Assembly: GCA_958295825.1 (NCBI GenBank)
Contig: OY282375.1
Coordinates: 4,077,489-4,141,488 of the forward strand
From: an uncultured Candidatus Entotheonella sp.
GTDB lineage: Bacteria > Tectomicrobia > Entotheonellia > Entotheonellales > Entotheonellaceae
Direction: 5' to 3'
Length of the DNA: 64,000 bases
A program made the translations under genes and the position numbers. This document shows, piece after piece, positions 54,005 to 63,119 of this stretch; positions within the stretch are counted from its first letter, which is position 1, and each line of letters opens with the position of its first letter. The notes under the pieces are model-generated. The model searched no databases. It was not told where the DNA came from and saw only the letters and a list, made by a program, of their open reading frames with translations.

Positions 54005-54085
54005 ATGTCCCTAGGACGTTACAACCCGGACTGGGCCGTGGGGAGGTGCCGGCTCGCTACGAAGTAGCGACTGGAGAATTTTCGG
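54005..54085 (+). pseudogene. Relic of a second type III restriction (res) C-terminus
   Basis: GRYNPDWAV at about 54013-54039 matches GSYNPDWAV of the intact res gene (61549-61575). GEVPARYEVATGEF follows at once in another frame and matches GEAPARYEVATSVGEL of res (about 61710-61750). In res these blocks are about 45 codons apart, so the relic carries an internal deletion and frameshift. It lies upstream of mod, as if an earlier res copy had stood here. Confidence 0.7.
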
Positions 54086-54189
54086 ATCAAGGCGGCTTGC
54101 AATCCGGGGCCTTTAACTCTCCCTCACCCCAACCCCTCTCCCTCCCAGGGGAGGGGGGCGTATGGGCCGGCCGATAACTTCCTGATGCA

Positions 54190-54590
54190 ATCAGACGCGG
54201 AAATGCTCCGGCGTCAACACCTGCTCGTGGACATCGACAGGGGATGATCGACGCACCGGATTAGAGGGCAGGCGGATGTGGCCGATGCGGTCGCCGTTCG
54301 GTGCGAAGACGCGCACCCCGTCGTACCCATCGCCAACCTAGCCGGCGCTGGCCCAGATGTTGCCGTCTTCATCAGCCCGGATACCGTCGGCAAAATCGGC
54401 CTTGCCGTCGAACTCCATGCTCGTGAACTGCCGCGTGTTCTTCAGGCTGGTGCCGTCGACGATATCCCACGCCTTGATGTTCTGCGGCGCGCCCGGATAG
54501 TGCGAGGCGCCGGTGTCGGCGGCGTACAGCTTGGTGTAACCGTTCGAGAAACACAGGCTGGTAGGGTTGCACCGAGCCCGTATTCGCAAC
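54190..54590 (-). pseudogene. SMP-30/gluconolactonase C-terminal fragment with nonsense codon
   Basis: The minus strand reads NPTSLCFSNGYTKLYAADTG, then DGTSLKNTRQFTSMEFDGKADFADGIRADEDGNIWASAG, then TAG at 54338-54340, then VGDGYDGVRVFAPNGDRIGHIRLP in the same frame. This is the C-terminal third of a SMP-30/LRE-family propeller. Relatives have Trp where the TAG stands. The 5' part is missing where the mod gene begins, so the insertion of the restriction locus probably destroyed it. Confidence 0.7.
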
Positions 54591-54607
54591 CCCTCGGAGG
54601 AGACCGT

Positions 54608-56596
54608 GTGAAAAAGATCATCGCCAGCGACCCCGAAGCCCGCTCGGCGGACGTCGTCGCACAGAACGTCGAACGGCTGAAGGCTCTGTTTCCCGAGGCG
54701 TTCAGCGAGGGGAAGATCGACTTCGACGTGCTCAAGCAGCTGCTCGGCGATGAAGTGGATGAACGCGGGGAGAAGTACGGTCTCGACTGGCACGGCAAGC
54801 GCCAGGCGCGTCAACTCGCGCTGACCCCTTCCACCGGCACCTTACGTCCGTGCCCGGAGGAAAGCCTTGACTGGGACACGACCCAGAACCTGATGATCGA
54901 AGGCGACAACCTCGAAGTGCTCAAACTCTTGCAGAAGAGCTATGCGGGAAAAGTGAAGCTCATCTACATTGACCCGCCGTACAATACGGGCAAGGACTTC
55001 ATTTACCCGGACAACTACCGCGACAGCATTCAGAACTACCTGAAACTCACCGGCCAGATTGACGGCGACAACCGCAAGCTCTCATCCAATACCGAAGCCT
55101 CGGGGCGGTTTCACACCGACTGGCTGAACATGATGTATCCGCGGTTGAAGCTGGCGAGGAATCTCTTGCGGCCAGATGGCGTCATATTGATAAGTGTTGA
55201 CGACACCGAAGTCGCACATGGCCGGCTGATGTGTGACGAAATGTTTGGCTCCGAGAACTTCGTTGCCGAGATCATCTGGGAGGGAGCCAACAAAAACGAT
55301 GCCCGCCAAATTGGTATTTGTCACGAATATGTCCTTATCTATGGACGAAATCGTGAACAGATCCAGCATGATTGGAGTATCAAGAAGGAAGGGATTGAAC
55401 CTGTCCTCAAAGAGGTCGAGCGCCTGAAAGCCAAGCACGGCGATGACTATGCGACGGCTTCCGACGAGCTTGCCGGTTGGTTTCGAGCGATGAAGGCGAC
55501 CCCGTCCTTTGGTCAGCGGCGCTTTCGCAACATTGATGTGAACGGTGCGTATAAAGAGGACGATCCAACCGCTCCCGGAGGGAGGCATTTCGACCTCCGA
55601 AACCCTTGTACGGGTGACATTATTCCGCTCCGGCCAAATCGAGGCTGGGGATTTGATCAGGAGGGATTCAACCGCTTGGTCGCTCAAGGCCGCATCTCCT
55701 TTGTCAGTGATACAAGTGTCATGGTGAAAAGATATCTCCACGAAACAGATAAGGTGATACCCCCAAGCGTGTTCTACCAACCGGCTCGCTCTGCCTCAGA
55801 ACGCCTCACCCGCCTCATGGGTTCCAACATCTTCGATTTTCCCAAAGATGAGACCGTCCTCAACAAGTTTGTCGAAATGGTCACAGAACCGGATGACCAT
55901 GCCTGGATAACTCTCGACTTTTTTGCGGGGTCAGGATCAACCGCCCACGCGGTAATGGACCGCAACGCTATGGATAATGGCAACCGCCGCTACATTCTTG
56001 TTCAGCTTCCAGAGCCGGTAAATCCACAAAATAAAGATCAGAAAGCCGCCGCTGATTTCTGCGACAAGCTCGGCAAGCCACACAACATCGCCGAACTCGC
56101 CAAGGAACGCCTCCGCCGCGCCGCAAAGAAGATAGAGCAAGATAATCCGCTGTTCGCCGGCGACCTCGGCTTCCGTGTCTTCAAGCTCGATACCTCCAAC
56201 ATTCGCGTCTGGGAGCCGGACCGCGATGACCTGGAAGGAACGTTACTGGACAGCGTTGACCACATCAAACCGGGTCGGAGCGAAGAAGATATTCTCTATG
56301 AGCTTCTCCTGAAGCTCGGCCTCGACCTGTGCGTACCCATCGAGACGCGGACCATCGCCGGCAAGTCAGTGCGCTCTATTGGGGCAGGAATCTTGCTTAC
56401 CTGTCTGGCCGAGAGCATCACGCGGGCAGAAGTTGAACCCCTGGCCTTGGGTATCGTTGCGTGGAACAAAGAGCTCGCGCCCGCCGGTAATGCCACGGTC
56501 CTCTTCCGCGACAACGCCTTTGAGGACGACGTAGCCAAGACAAACCTCACGGCCATATTGGAGCAACACGGGTTGGGAAACTTGCGGAGTTTGTAA
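54608..56596 (+). CDS. mod: Type III restriction-modification methyltransferase (Mod)
   Basis: Adenine-N6 methyltransferase and specificity subunit of a type III system, 662 residues. The catalytic motif LIYIDPPYNTGKDFIYPDNYRDS is near residue 121 and the SAM motif LDFFAGSGSTAHAVMDRN near 438, the beta-class order. Between them lies the target-recognition region, including ISVDDTEVAH and EIIWEGANKNDARQIG. The GTG at 54608 follows GGAGGAG; the frame is open further upstream across the SMP-30 relic. Three genes separate it from res, unlike the usual adjacent mod-res pair. Confidence 0.93.
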   Translation: MKKIIASDPEARSADVVAQNVERLKALFPEAFSEGKIDFDVLKQLLGDEVDERGEKYGLDWHGKRQARQLALTPSTGTLRPCPEESLDWDTTQNLMIEGDNLEVLKLLQKSYAGKVKLIYIDPPYNTGKDFIYPDNYRDSIQNYLKLTGQIDGDNRKLSSNTEASGRFHTDWLNMMYPRLKLARNLLRPDGVILISVDDTEVAHGRLMCDEMFGSENFVAEIIWEGANKNDARQIGICHEYVLIYGRNREQIQHDWSIKKEGIEPVLKEVERLKAKHGDDYATASDELAGWFRAMKATPSFGQRRFRNIDVNGAYKEDDPTAPGGRHFDLRNPCTGDIIPLRPNRGWGFDQEGFNRLVAQGRISFVSDTSVMVKRYLHETDKVIPPSVFYQPARSASERLTRLMGSNIFDFPKDETVLNKFVEMVTEPDDHAWITLDFFAGSGSTAHAVMDRNAMDNGNRRYILVQLPEPVNPQNKDQKAAADFCDKLGKPHNIAELAKERLRRAAKKIEQDNPLFAGDLGFRVFKLDTSNIRVWEPDRDDLEGTLLDSVDHIKPGRSEEDILYELLLKLGLDLCVPIETRTIAGKSVRSIGAGILLTCLAESITRAEVEPLALGIVAWNKELAPAGNATVLFRDNAFEDDVAKTNLTAILEQHGLGNLRSL

Positions 56597-56621
56597 GATA
56601 AAGCACTCGGAGGGAGGACTC

Positions 56622-57392
56622 GTGAACCAACGTCGCCGTTACAAAAATCCGCCCATAGAAGAGGCGCTTTGTGAGTTCCGCTTCAAACCAGGTCAGGACT
56701 GGGACCTCACCATTCCCGGCCGTCTGCACGTCAGGCTGGGAGACGCCTATCCAGGAAAGCCCAGGCAACAGAAGGTTGTTGAGATCGGACTGGAGGTGAA
56801 AGAGGGAATACCTTCCGAGTTGCAGCACAAAGAGGCGTTTGACAGGGTTCAGCTAGTTACCGAGAACGAAAAGCGAGTCGTGGGCGTGGGGCCTGACGTG
56901 CTGAGCGTTCACCTGTTGCGTCCTTATCACGATGTCAGCACTCCTCAACGCAGCGGTTGGGATGAGTTTTATCTTCGGATCAAAGAAGCGCTCAACGCAT
57001 ATTGGGAGGTAACTCAGCCGGAAGGTGTCAACAGGATCGGCGTCCGATACATCAATAAGCTCGTGTTTCCGTCTAAATCGGTGCTGCTCGAAGACTATTT
57101 GCGTTGCGTCTCACCAACAGTGACCGGGTTGCCCCAGATGGTGAATGGGTATTTCAGCCGTACTGAGTTCTCCTATCTAGACGGTGTACGTCTTGTCCTG
57201 TCCCAGGGTACGGTGCCGGAACCGGAAGGCAACTTCGGTTTCATTCTCGACCTGGACGTTACAAGGGAAACCAATGTCGCGGTGTCCATAGAGGATGCGT
57301 TGGGGCTGGCTCATGACTTACGTAACCGCGAAAGAGACGCATTCGAGGCGATCATTACGGATCGAGCAAGGAACTTTTTCGATGCAGATTGA
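56622..57392 (+). CDS. TIGR04255-family protein
   Basis: Protein of 256 residues. The start RRRYKNPPIEEALCEFRFKPG and the blocks VGVGPDVLSVHLLRPY, YWEVTQPEGVNRIGVRYINKLVFP and FGFILDLDVT are characteristic of TIGR04255, a family of unknown function scattered in accessory and defence loci. The GTG start follows GGAGGGAGGA. The end overlaps the next ORF by 11 bases. Its position between mod and res suggests a role connected with the system, unproven. Confidence 0.8.
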   Translation: MNQRRRYKNPPIEEALCEFRFKPGQDWDLTIPGRLHVRLGDAYPGKPRQQKVVEIGLEVKEGIPSELQHKEAFDRVQLVTENEKRVVGVGPDVLSVHLLRPYHDVSTPQRSGWDEFYLRIKEALNAYWEVTQPEGVNRIGVRYINKLVFPSKSVLLEDYLRCVSPTVTGLPQMVNGYFSRTEFSYLDGVRLVLSQGTVPEPEGNFGFILDLDVTRETNVAVSIEDALGLAHDLRNRERDAFEAIITDRARNFFDAD

Positions 57393-58203
57393 AACACATG
57401 CGCCGCCTCAGTCCACGGCATCAATTCATGTCTTGAGGCCTCATGGGATATACCCTTCAGCGAGGCGCGGCGGCCCCCCGTCACGACCGTCACACGGAAG
57501 TCAGTCGCTTGCGCTAAACCAGGAGGTGGCATCCTTAAACAAGCCAATACTGGAGTACTCCAGGTCGCCGTCCATGGTTTGGACCGATGCGGCATTTGTC
57601 TCGATGTTTCCAATGCTCATACCAATGCCCATAGATGAGGGAGGCAAGGACGGAAAGGAGCAGGAGGGCAGCGACGACGATGAGAGCCCAGTGGACGGGG
57701 ATTTTGTAAAAGTCGGCGATGACCATCTTGATACCTATGTATCCGGCTTCGAATCGACAGCCGTGGGACGCGCATCTGTCAAGAGCCGAGAACAAGAGAG
57801 GCTTGCGGCCAGATTGTGGGCGTCCTTTGAAGAAGCAGGGCATCTTGAAGACGGGATGTACCACCCAGCCGAACAGATCATGGAGCAAGCTTTGCGATCG
57901 GAGAACGGCCAGCAAGTTCTTGAGTGGCTGAGAACGCTTGCTTCAGATGCTGACCAACCAGGTTTTTCCGCCGAGGTGCTGCGTTGTCTGGGACGCCAGA
58001 CTCTTCCTGGAACGGCCTCGTGGCGTATCGGAATTGTGCGCGATGGGTTGGCTATGGACGATGTGGAGATGAGAGACGCCGCGGTACAAGCGGCGGAATG
58101 GTGGGGTGGCCCGGACATGCAGAACGTCCTCAAGTCGCATTCCGAGTCGGAGCCTTGGCTGCAAGACTACATTTGGAATGTCATTAAAGACCTTGGAGAG
58201 TAA
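57382..58203 (+). CDS. Chimeric ORF: unrecognised N-terminus, antisense terC insert, HEAT-like C-terminus
   Basis: 273-residue frame. Residues 1-83 (including GSQSLALNQEVASLNKPILEYS) match nothing certain; such a partner commonly follows TIGR04255 genes. Residues 84-118 are encoded by the 103-base antisense terC copy and read as an acidic, low-complexity stretch. From about residue 125 a helical region (LWASFEEAGHLEDGMYHPAEQIMEQAL... LWRTL-like repeats, ALAMDDVEMRDAAVQAAEWWGG) resembles a HEAT/armadillo protein. The frame stays open across the insert, so a protein may still be made, but probably altered or fused from two genes. Confidence 0.5.
   Translation: MQIETHAPPQSTASIHVLRPHGIYPSARRGGPPSRPSHGSQSLALNQEVASLNKPILEYSRSPSMVWTDAAFVSMFPMLIPMPIDEGGKDGKEQEGSDDDESPVDGDFVKVGDDHLDTYVSGFESTAVGRASVKSREQERLAARLWASFEEAGHLEDGMYHPAEQIMEQALRSENGQQVLEWLRTLASDADQPGFSAEVLRCLGRQTLPGTASWRIGIVRDGLAMDDVEMRDAAVQAAEWWGGPDMQNVLKSHSESEPWLQDYIWNVIKDLGE
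57633..57735 (-). repeat. 103-base antisense copy of the terC 3' end
   Basis: Read on the minus strand it equals 32807-32909 of the TerC gene at 102 of 103 positions (one C/T difference) and encodes GIKMVIADFYKIPVHWALIV and the following hydrophobic stretch. The rest of terC is absent. Near-identity implies a recent copying event within this genome. Confidence 0.9.
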
Positions 58204-58206
58204 GCG

Positions 58207-58804
58207 ATGTTCCTGGCTCGGAAGATCACGCGCGCCAAGTGGAAGACCAGAGAGGAATTATCGGCGGGGGAGATTTCGGCCGATGCTGTGACTGCTGACT
58301 TAAAGACACAAGGAAACGCGCTGTCCTTTTGGCAGTGTCACACGGCGACGAACAGCGATGTTGAAGAGGCGGCATTGGCGATAGCCGCGGCGCGCGATCG
58401 TGTCGCTAGGCTTGATGTTGTTTGGCTAGAGCACTTTCGGAGCAGATTGACTTGCATCCGAAACCACGAAATTGCTGTGCTTTGCGAATTGGTCCCTCGA
58501 TAATTCCATTAGATACGGAAATGCTCTAGTCGATAACGAACTACGGGCCGACGGCCAGACATTGAGGTCTACTGATGGACGTACGCCCGTTACGGATTTG
58601 GTCAAGCGACACGTTGATGTGTACAAACTTGATTACGTGCGTCTTGGAAACATCGCCCATCATGTTGTTCGCGCAATCGAAAATAAGCGGTGTCTCCGAC
58701 TGACGAAACGCCAGGTCACGGACTTGCTTGTGGCGGCGGTTGAGCGAAATCGTATCGACCTCGGCAAGCTTTCAGATAGTCTGCAGACAGAGATTGGCAA
58801 ATGA
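58207..58804 (+). pseudogene. Unrecognised gene before res, frameshifted
   Basis: ATG 58207 opens MFLARKITRAKWKTREELSAGEISADAVTADLKTQGNALSFWQC and stops at 58503. Another frame, open from before 58472, carries NSIRYGNALVDNELRADGQTLRSTDGRTPVTDLVKRHVDVYKLDYVRLGNIAHHVV and ends at 58804, overlapping the res start by 4 bases. I infer one protein of about 195 residues with a frameshift near 58480. Family not recognised; linkage to the restriction locus suggests an accessory factor. Confidence 0.5.
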
Positions 58805-61779
58805 AACTCCACTTCGAACCCAACCTCGACTTCCAGATCCAGGCCATCGAAGCCGTCTGCGACCTGTTCCGCGGCCAGGAAGTGTGCCGTACCGAGTTCA
58901 CCGTCACGCGAAATTCCGGGGATTCCCAAAGGCCGCTCGCCTTTGCCGACAACGACCTCGGCATCGGCAACCAGTTGTCCCTGCTCGATGAGCGAATCCT
59001 CGAAAACCTGAAGGATATCCAGATCCGCAACGGCTTACCTCCCTCCGATGCTCTGGATTCCGGCGACTTCACCGTGGAGATGGAGACCGGAACCGGCAAG
59101 ACCTACGTGTACCTGCGCACCATTTTTGAACTGAACAAACGCTACGGCTTCACCAAATTCGTGATCGTCGTGCCGTCCGTCGCCATCAAGGAAGGCGCCT
59201 ACAAGTCGCTCCAGATGACCGAGGAGCATTTCCGATCCCTCTATTCAGGCACCCCTTCGGAGTACTTCCTCTATGACTCCGCCAAGCTCGGCCAAGTGAG
59301 AAACTTCGCTACCAGTCCGCAACTCCAGATCATGGTGGTGACAGTCGGCGCCATCAACAAAAAGGCCGTCAACAACCTCTACAAGGACAGTGAGAAGACC
59401 GGCGGTGAAAAACCTATCGACCTGATCCGGGCTACGTGGCCCATTCTGGTCGTCGACGAGCCGCAAAGCGTGGATGGTGGCCTGCAGGGGCGCGGCAAAG
59501 AAGCTCTGGAGGCCATGAATCCGCTCTGCACGCTACGCTACTCGGCGACGCACGCGAACCAGCACCACAGGGTCTATCGGCTAGACGCCGTCGATGCGTA
59601 CGAACGCAAGTTGGTGAAGCAAATCGAGGTGGCGTCGGCGACCGTCGAGGGCGCCCACAACAAGCCCTACGTTCGTTTGGTGTCAACCAGCAACCGGCGC
59701 GGCGTCATCAGCGCCAAGGTCGAGGTTGACGTTGAAGGCGCCGGAGGGGTGCGACGCCGGGAAAAGACCGTTCAGGATGGCGACGACCTCGAACAAATCA
59801 CCGGTCGCGCCGTCTATCGTGATTGCCGCGTTGGCGAGATCCGCGTTGAACGGGGAAACAAGTTTGTCGAACTGCGCGTACCCGGCGGTGAGTACTTCCT
59901 CCGAACAGGAGAGGCCTGGGGCGACGTGGATCAGCTCGCCGTCCAACGCGAAATGATCCGCCGCACCATCCGGGAGCATTTCAATAAGGAAAAGCGCCTG
60001 CACCCACAGGGTATCAAGGTGCTCAGTCTCTTTTTCATTGATGCTGTGGACCGATACCGTCGGTATGAGGAAGGGAATCCCGTCAAGGGAGACTACGCTC
60101 AGATATTCGAGGAGGAGTACCGGCGTCTCTCCCGCCATCCCGATTACCAGATGCTCTTCGAAGGGGTGGACATCAGCACCGCCGCGGAGGAAGTCCACAA
60201 CGGCTATTTTTCCATCGACAAAAGGGGCGACTGGACGGACACCGCGGAGAACAACCAGATCAACCGCGACAACGCCGAACGCGCCTACAACCTGATTATG
60301 AGGGAGAAAGAAAAACTCCTGAGCCTTGAGACACCGCTCAAGTTCATCTTCTCCCATTCGGCCCTGCGTGAGGGCTGGGACAACCCCAACGTCTTTCAGA
60401 TTTGTACGCTCCGCGATATTCGGACCGAGCAGGAACGGCGTCAGACCATCGGGCGCGGCCTGCGCCTCTGCGTCAACCAGCAGGGTGAACGCCTGCGCGG
60501 CTTTGACGTCAATACGCTCACGGTGATAGCGATGGAAAGCTACGAAGCGTTCGCCGAAAACCTCCAGCAGGAGATCGAAGCCGACACGGGCATTCGCTTC
60601 GGCATCGTGCAGGCGCACCAATTTGCAACCATCCCAGTTGTTGGCGCAGACGGACAGACAACATCTCTTGGCTTTGAAGCGTCAACGGATATCTACGCAC
60701 ACCTGAAGGCAGCCGGCTACATCGACGCGACGGGGCGGGTGCAGGATTCGCTCCGACGGGCGCTCAGGGACGAAACGCTTGACCTACCCACGGCGTTCAC
60801 GGCACAGCATGCGGAGGTCGTCAAGGTATTGCGCAAGCTCGCCGGACGCCTGGAGATCAAGGACGCCGACGAACGCCGCATCGTACAGCCGCGTCAGGCG
60901 ATTCTGCACAGCCCTGAGTTCAAGGCGCTCTGGGACCGCATCAAGTACAAGACCACCTACCGCGTAGCGTTCGATAACGAGGACTTGCTTGCCCAATGCA
61001 CCCAAGCACTTCGGAACGCACCGCCGATTCCCAGAACCCGATTGCAGTGGCGCAAGGCCGACCTTGCCATCGGTCAGGCCGGTGTGGAGGCGACTGAGAC
61101 AAGCGGGGCGGCGACCGTGGTGCTGGACGAGGCCGATATGGAGTTGCCCGATGTGCTCACCGAACTTCAAGACCGCACCCAACTCACGCGGCGCAGCATC
61201 CAGCGCATTCTTCGCGAGAGCGGGCGCCTCGGTGATTTCAAGCGCAACCCGCAGCAGTTCATTGAGCTTGCCGCACAGGCAATCAGCCGTTGCAAGCAGC
61301 AAGTCCTGGTGAACGGCATAAAGTACCAGCGTATCGGAGACGAGTCCTACTACGCACAAGAGTTTTTCGAGCAGGAAGAACTGACCGGTTATCTCAAGAA
61401 CATGCTCGACACAAAAAAGTCGGTCTACGAGCAGGTCATCTACGAATCCGGTATCGAGGCCGATTTTGGAGAACAGCTTGAGAAGAACACCGCCGTCAAA
61501 GTGTACGCCAAGCTTCCGGGATGGTTCCGGGTGCCGACGCCGCTCGGTAGTTACAACCCAGACTGGGCTGTCCTGATCGATTCCGACGAGGGCGAGCGGC
61601 TGTACTTGGTGGTCGAAACCAAGGGCAGCCTAATCGCCGACGACCTTCGTGGGGCCGAAAACGCCAAGATTGCGTGCGGCAAGGCGCACTTCAGCGCTCT
61701 CAACGTAGGGGAGGCGCCGGCTCGCTACGAGGTGGCGACCAGCGTTGGGGAACTGCTGGCATGTATGGGTGCAGGATGA
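58801..61779 (+). CDS. res: Type III restriction endonuclease subunit (Res)
   Basis: Helicase-nuclease subunit of 992 residues that translocates or slides on DNA after Mod recognition and cuts at a distance. The SF2 helicase has Walker A METGTGKTYVYLR near residue 94, the DEPQ box LVVDEPQSVD near 218, RYSATHANQHH and motif VI RRQTIGRGLRL near 546. The C-terminal endonuclease domain has a PD-(D/E)xK site: NPDWAVLID near 919 and YLVVETKGSL near 938. All essential motifs are intact. The start overlaps the previous gene by 4 bases. Confidence 0.94.
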   Translation: MKLHFEPNLDFQIQAIEAVCDLFRGQEVCRTEFTVTRNSGDSQRPLAFADNDLGIGNQLSLLDERILENLKDIQIRNGLPPSDALDSGDFTVEMETGTGKTYVYLRTIFELNKRYGFTKFVIVVPSVAIKEGAYKSLQMTEEHFRSLYSGTPSEYFLYDSAKLGQVRNFATSPQLQIMVVTVGAINKKAVNNLYKDSEKTGGEKPIDLIRATWPILVVDEPQSVDGGLQGRGKEALEAMNPLCTLRYSATHANQHHRVYRLDAVDAYERKLVKQIEVASATVEGAHNKPYVRLVSTSNRRGVISAKVEVDVEGAGGVRRREKTVQDGDDLEQITGRAVYRDCRVGEIRVERGNKFVELRVPGGEYFLRTGEAWGDVDQLAVQREMIRRTIREHFNKEKRLHPQGIKVLSLFFIDAVDRYRRYEEGNPVKGDYAQIFEEEYRRLSRHPDYQMLFEGVDISTAAEEVHNGYFSIDKRGDWTDTAENNQINRDNAERAYNLIMREKEKLLSLETPLKFIFSHSALREGWDNPNVFQICTLRDIRTEQERRQTIGRGLRLCVNQQGERLRGFDVNTLTVIAMESYEAFAENLQQEIEADTGIRFGIVQAHQFATIPVVGADGQTTSLGFEASTDIYAHLKAAGYIDATGRVQDSLRRALRDETLDLPTAFTAQHAEVVKVLRKLAGRLEIKDADERRIVQPRQAILHSPEFKALWDRIKYKTTYRVAFDNEDLLAQCTQALRNAPPIPRTRLQWRKADLAIGQAGVEATETSGAATVVLDEADMELPDVLTELQDRTQLTRRSIQRILRESGRLGDFKRNPQQFIELAAQAISRCKQQVLVNGIKYQRIGDESYYAQEFFEQEELTGYLKNMLDTKKSVYEQVIYESGIEADFGEQLEKNTAVKVYAKLPGWFRVPTPLGSYNPDWAVLIDSDEGERLYLVVETKGSLIADDLRGAENAKIACGKAHFSALNVGEAPARYEVATSVGELLACMGAG

Positions 61780-61820
61780 TCGATACCGGGGGCAGAGGGC
61801 GTCCTGCCCCCTCCCCAACC

Positions 61821-61840
61821 CCTCCCTCAGGGGGGAGGGA
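61821..61840. terminator. Hairpin between convergent res and DEAD-box genes
   Basis: CCCTCCC and GGGGAGGG arms form a 7-bp stem after the res stop and before the convergent helicase gene end. A similar C-rich/G-rich hairpin stands after the res relic, around 54137-54158, as if copied with it. Confidence 0.45.
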
Positions 61841-61886
61841 TTGACGGGGTAACCCTGTTTCACATTGGCCAGCGAACTTCCGGACC

Positions 61887-63119
61887 TCAGGCCAATACCG
61901 GCCGAGGCTTGACGCGGCCCAGCCGGCGGTGCCTGGGGCCATTGCCATACCGTCGCGCAGGCCTTTGCGCCGGTCGTGGCGCCGGGGCGGGTCCGTTCCC
62001 GATCACGGTCAGTTCCTGCCGGATCAGGCGTTCGATCTGGCCGAGACTGTTCTGCTCGCCTGCATCGCAGAACGAATAGGCGATGCCGTCGGCGCCGGCC
62101 CGCGCGGTGCGGCCGATGCGATGGACATAGCTTTCCGGCGTGTCCGGCAACTCGTAATTGATGACGTGGCTGATATCGTCCACGTCGATGCCGCGCGCCG
62201 CGATATCGGTTGCCACCAGGACACGCGCCTCGCCTCGGCGGAATCGTTCGAGGGCCTGCTGCCGGCCGCCCTGGGACTTGTTGCCGTGGATCGCCTCGGC
62301 AGCAACGCCGCTCTGTTCTAGCTGAGTCGCCAGCCGATCGGCGCCATGCTTGGTGCGAGCGAAGACCAGCACGCGGGAGAGCGCTGGGTCATCCAAAATT
62401 TCGGTCAGCAGGCGTCGCTTGCCTGCGGTGGGGACGTGAAAGACGCTCTGCCGTATGCGCTCGACCGGCGTCGCCTGTGGCGTCACCCCGACCCGGACGG
62501 GGTCGCGCAGGAAGTCGCTCGTCAGACGCGCCACCTCGGGCGGCATGGTGGCGGAGAACATCAGCGACTGCCGTACCGTTGGCAGGGCCGCGAGGATGCG
62601 GCGCACGTCGGGCACAAAGCCCATGTCGAGCATGCGGTCCGCCTCGTCAAGGACGAAATGCCCGACCCGGCCGAGGTTCACGCGACGCTGTCCCATCAGG
62701 TCCAGCAGGCGCCCGGGCGTAGCGACGAGGATGTCGACACCGCGCGCCAACGTATCAACCTGGGGTCCCTGGCCGACACCGCCAAAGATGACCGCCAGCT
62801 GCAGCCGTAGATGAACACCGTAGGCGCGGAACTCGCCGGCGAGCTGGATCACCAGTTCCCGCGTCGGCGCCAACACGAGGGCGCGCGGCGCGCGGCCCCG
62901 GCCGCCGGTTTTCACGCCAGCTAGTTGGTGTAGGATCGGCAGCGCAAAGGCCGCCGTTTTGCCCGTGCCGGTCTGGGCGATGGCGAGAACGTCCCGCCCA
63001 GCCAGAACCTCCGGGATGCCCCGCGCCTGAATCGGCGTCGGGGTCTTGTGATTGCGCTCAATCAGCGCCCGTTGCAGGGTCTCGGCCAAGCCGAGATCGG
63101 AAAACTGTTGCTTGATCAC
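61887..63119 (-). CDS. DEAD-box ATP-dependent RNA helicase
   Basis: RNA helicase of 410 residues of the RhlE/CsdA-like group, acting in RNA remodelling. Motifs in order are PTPIQARGIPEVLAGRD (Q motif), IAQTGTGKTAAF (I), PTRELVIQL (Ia), ATPGRLLD (Ib), VLDEADRMLD (II), MFSATMP (III), ATDIAARGIDVDD (V) and YVHRIGRTARAG (VI). A basic, proline/arginine-rich tail (residues about 375-410) may bind RNA. The GTG at 63119 lies 5 bases after AAGGA; upstream ATGs at 63155 give an unconserved extension. Confidence 0.93.
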   Translation of the reverse strand: MIKQQFSDLGLAETLQRALIERNHKTPTPIQARGIPEVLAGRDVLAIAQTGTGKTAAFALPILHQLAGVKTGGRGRAPRALVLAPTRELVIQLAGEFRAYGVHLRLQLAVIFGGVGQGPQVDTLARGVDILVATPGRLLDLMGQRRVNLGRVGHFVLDEADRMLDMGFVPDVRRILAALPTVRQSLMFSATMPPEVARLTSDFLRDPVRVGVTPQATPVERIRQSVFHVPTAGKRRLLTEILDDPALSRVLVFARTKHGADRLATQLEQSGVAAEAIHGNKSQGGRQQALERFRRGEARVLVATDIAARGIDVDDISHVINYELPDTPESYVHRIGRTARAGADGIAYSFCDAGEQNSLGQIERLIRQELTVIGNGPAPAPRPAQRPARRYGNGPRHRRLGRVKPRPVLA

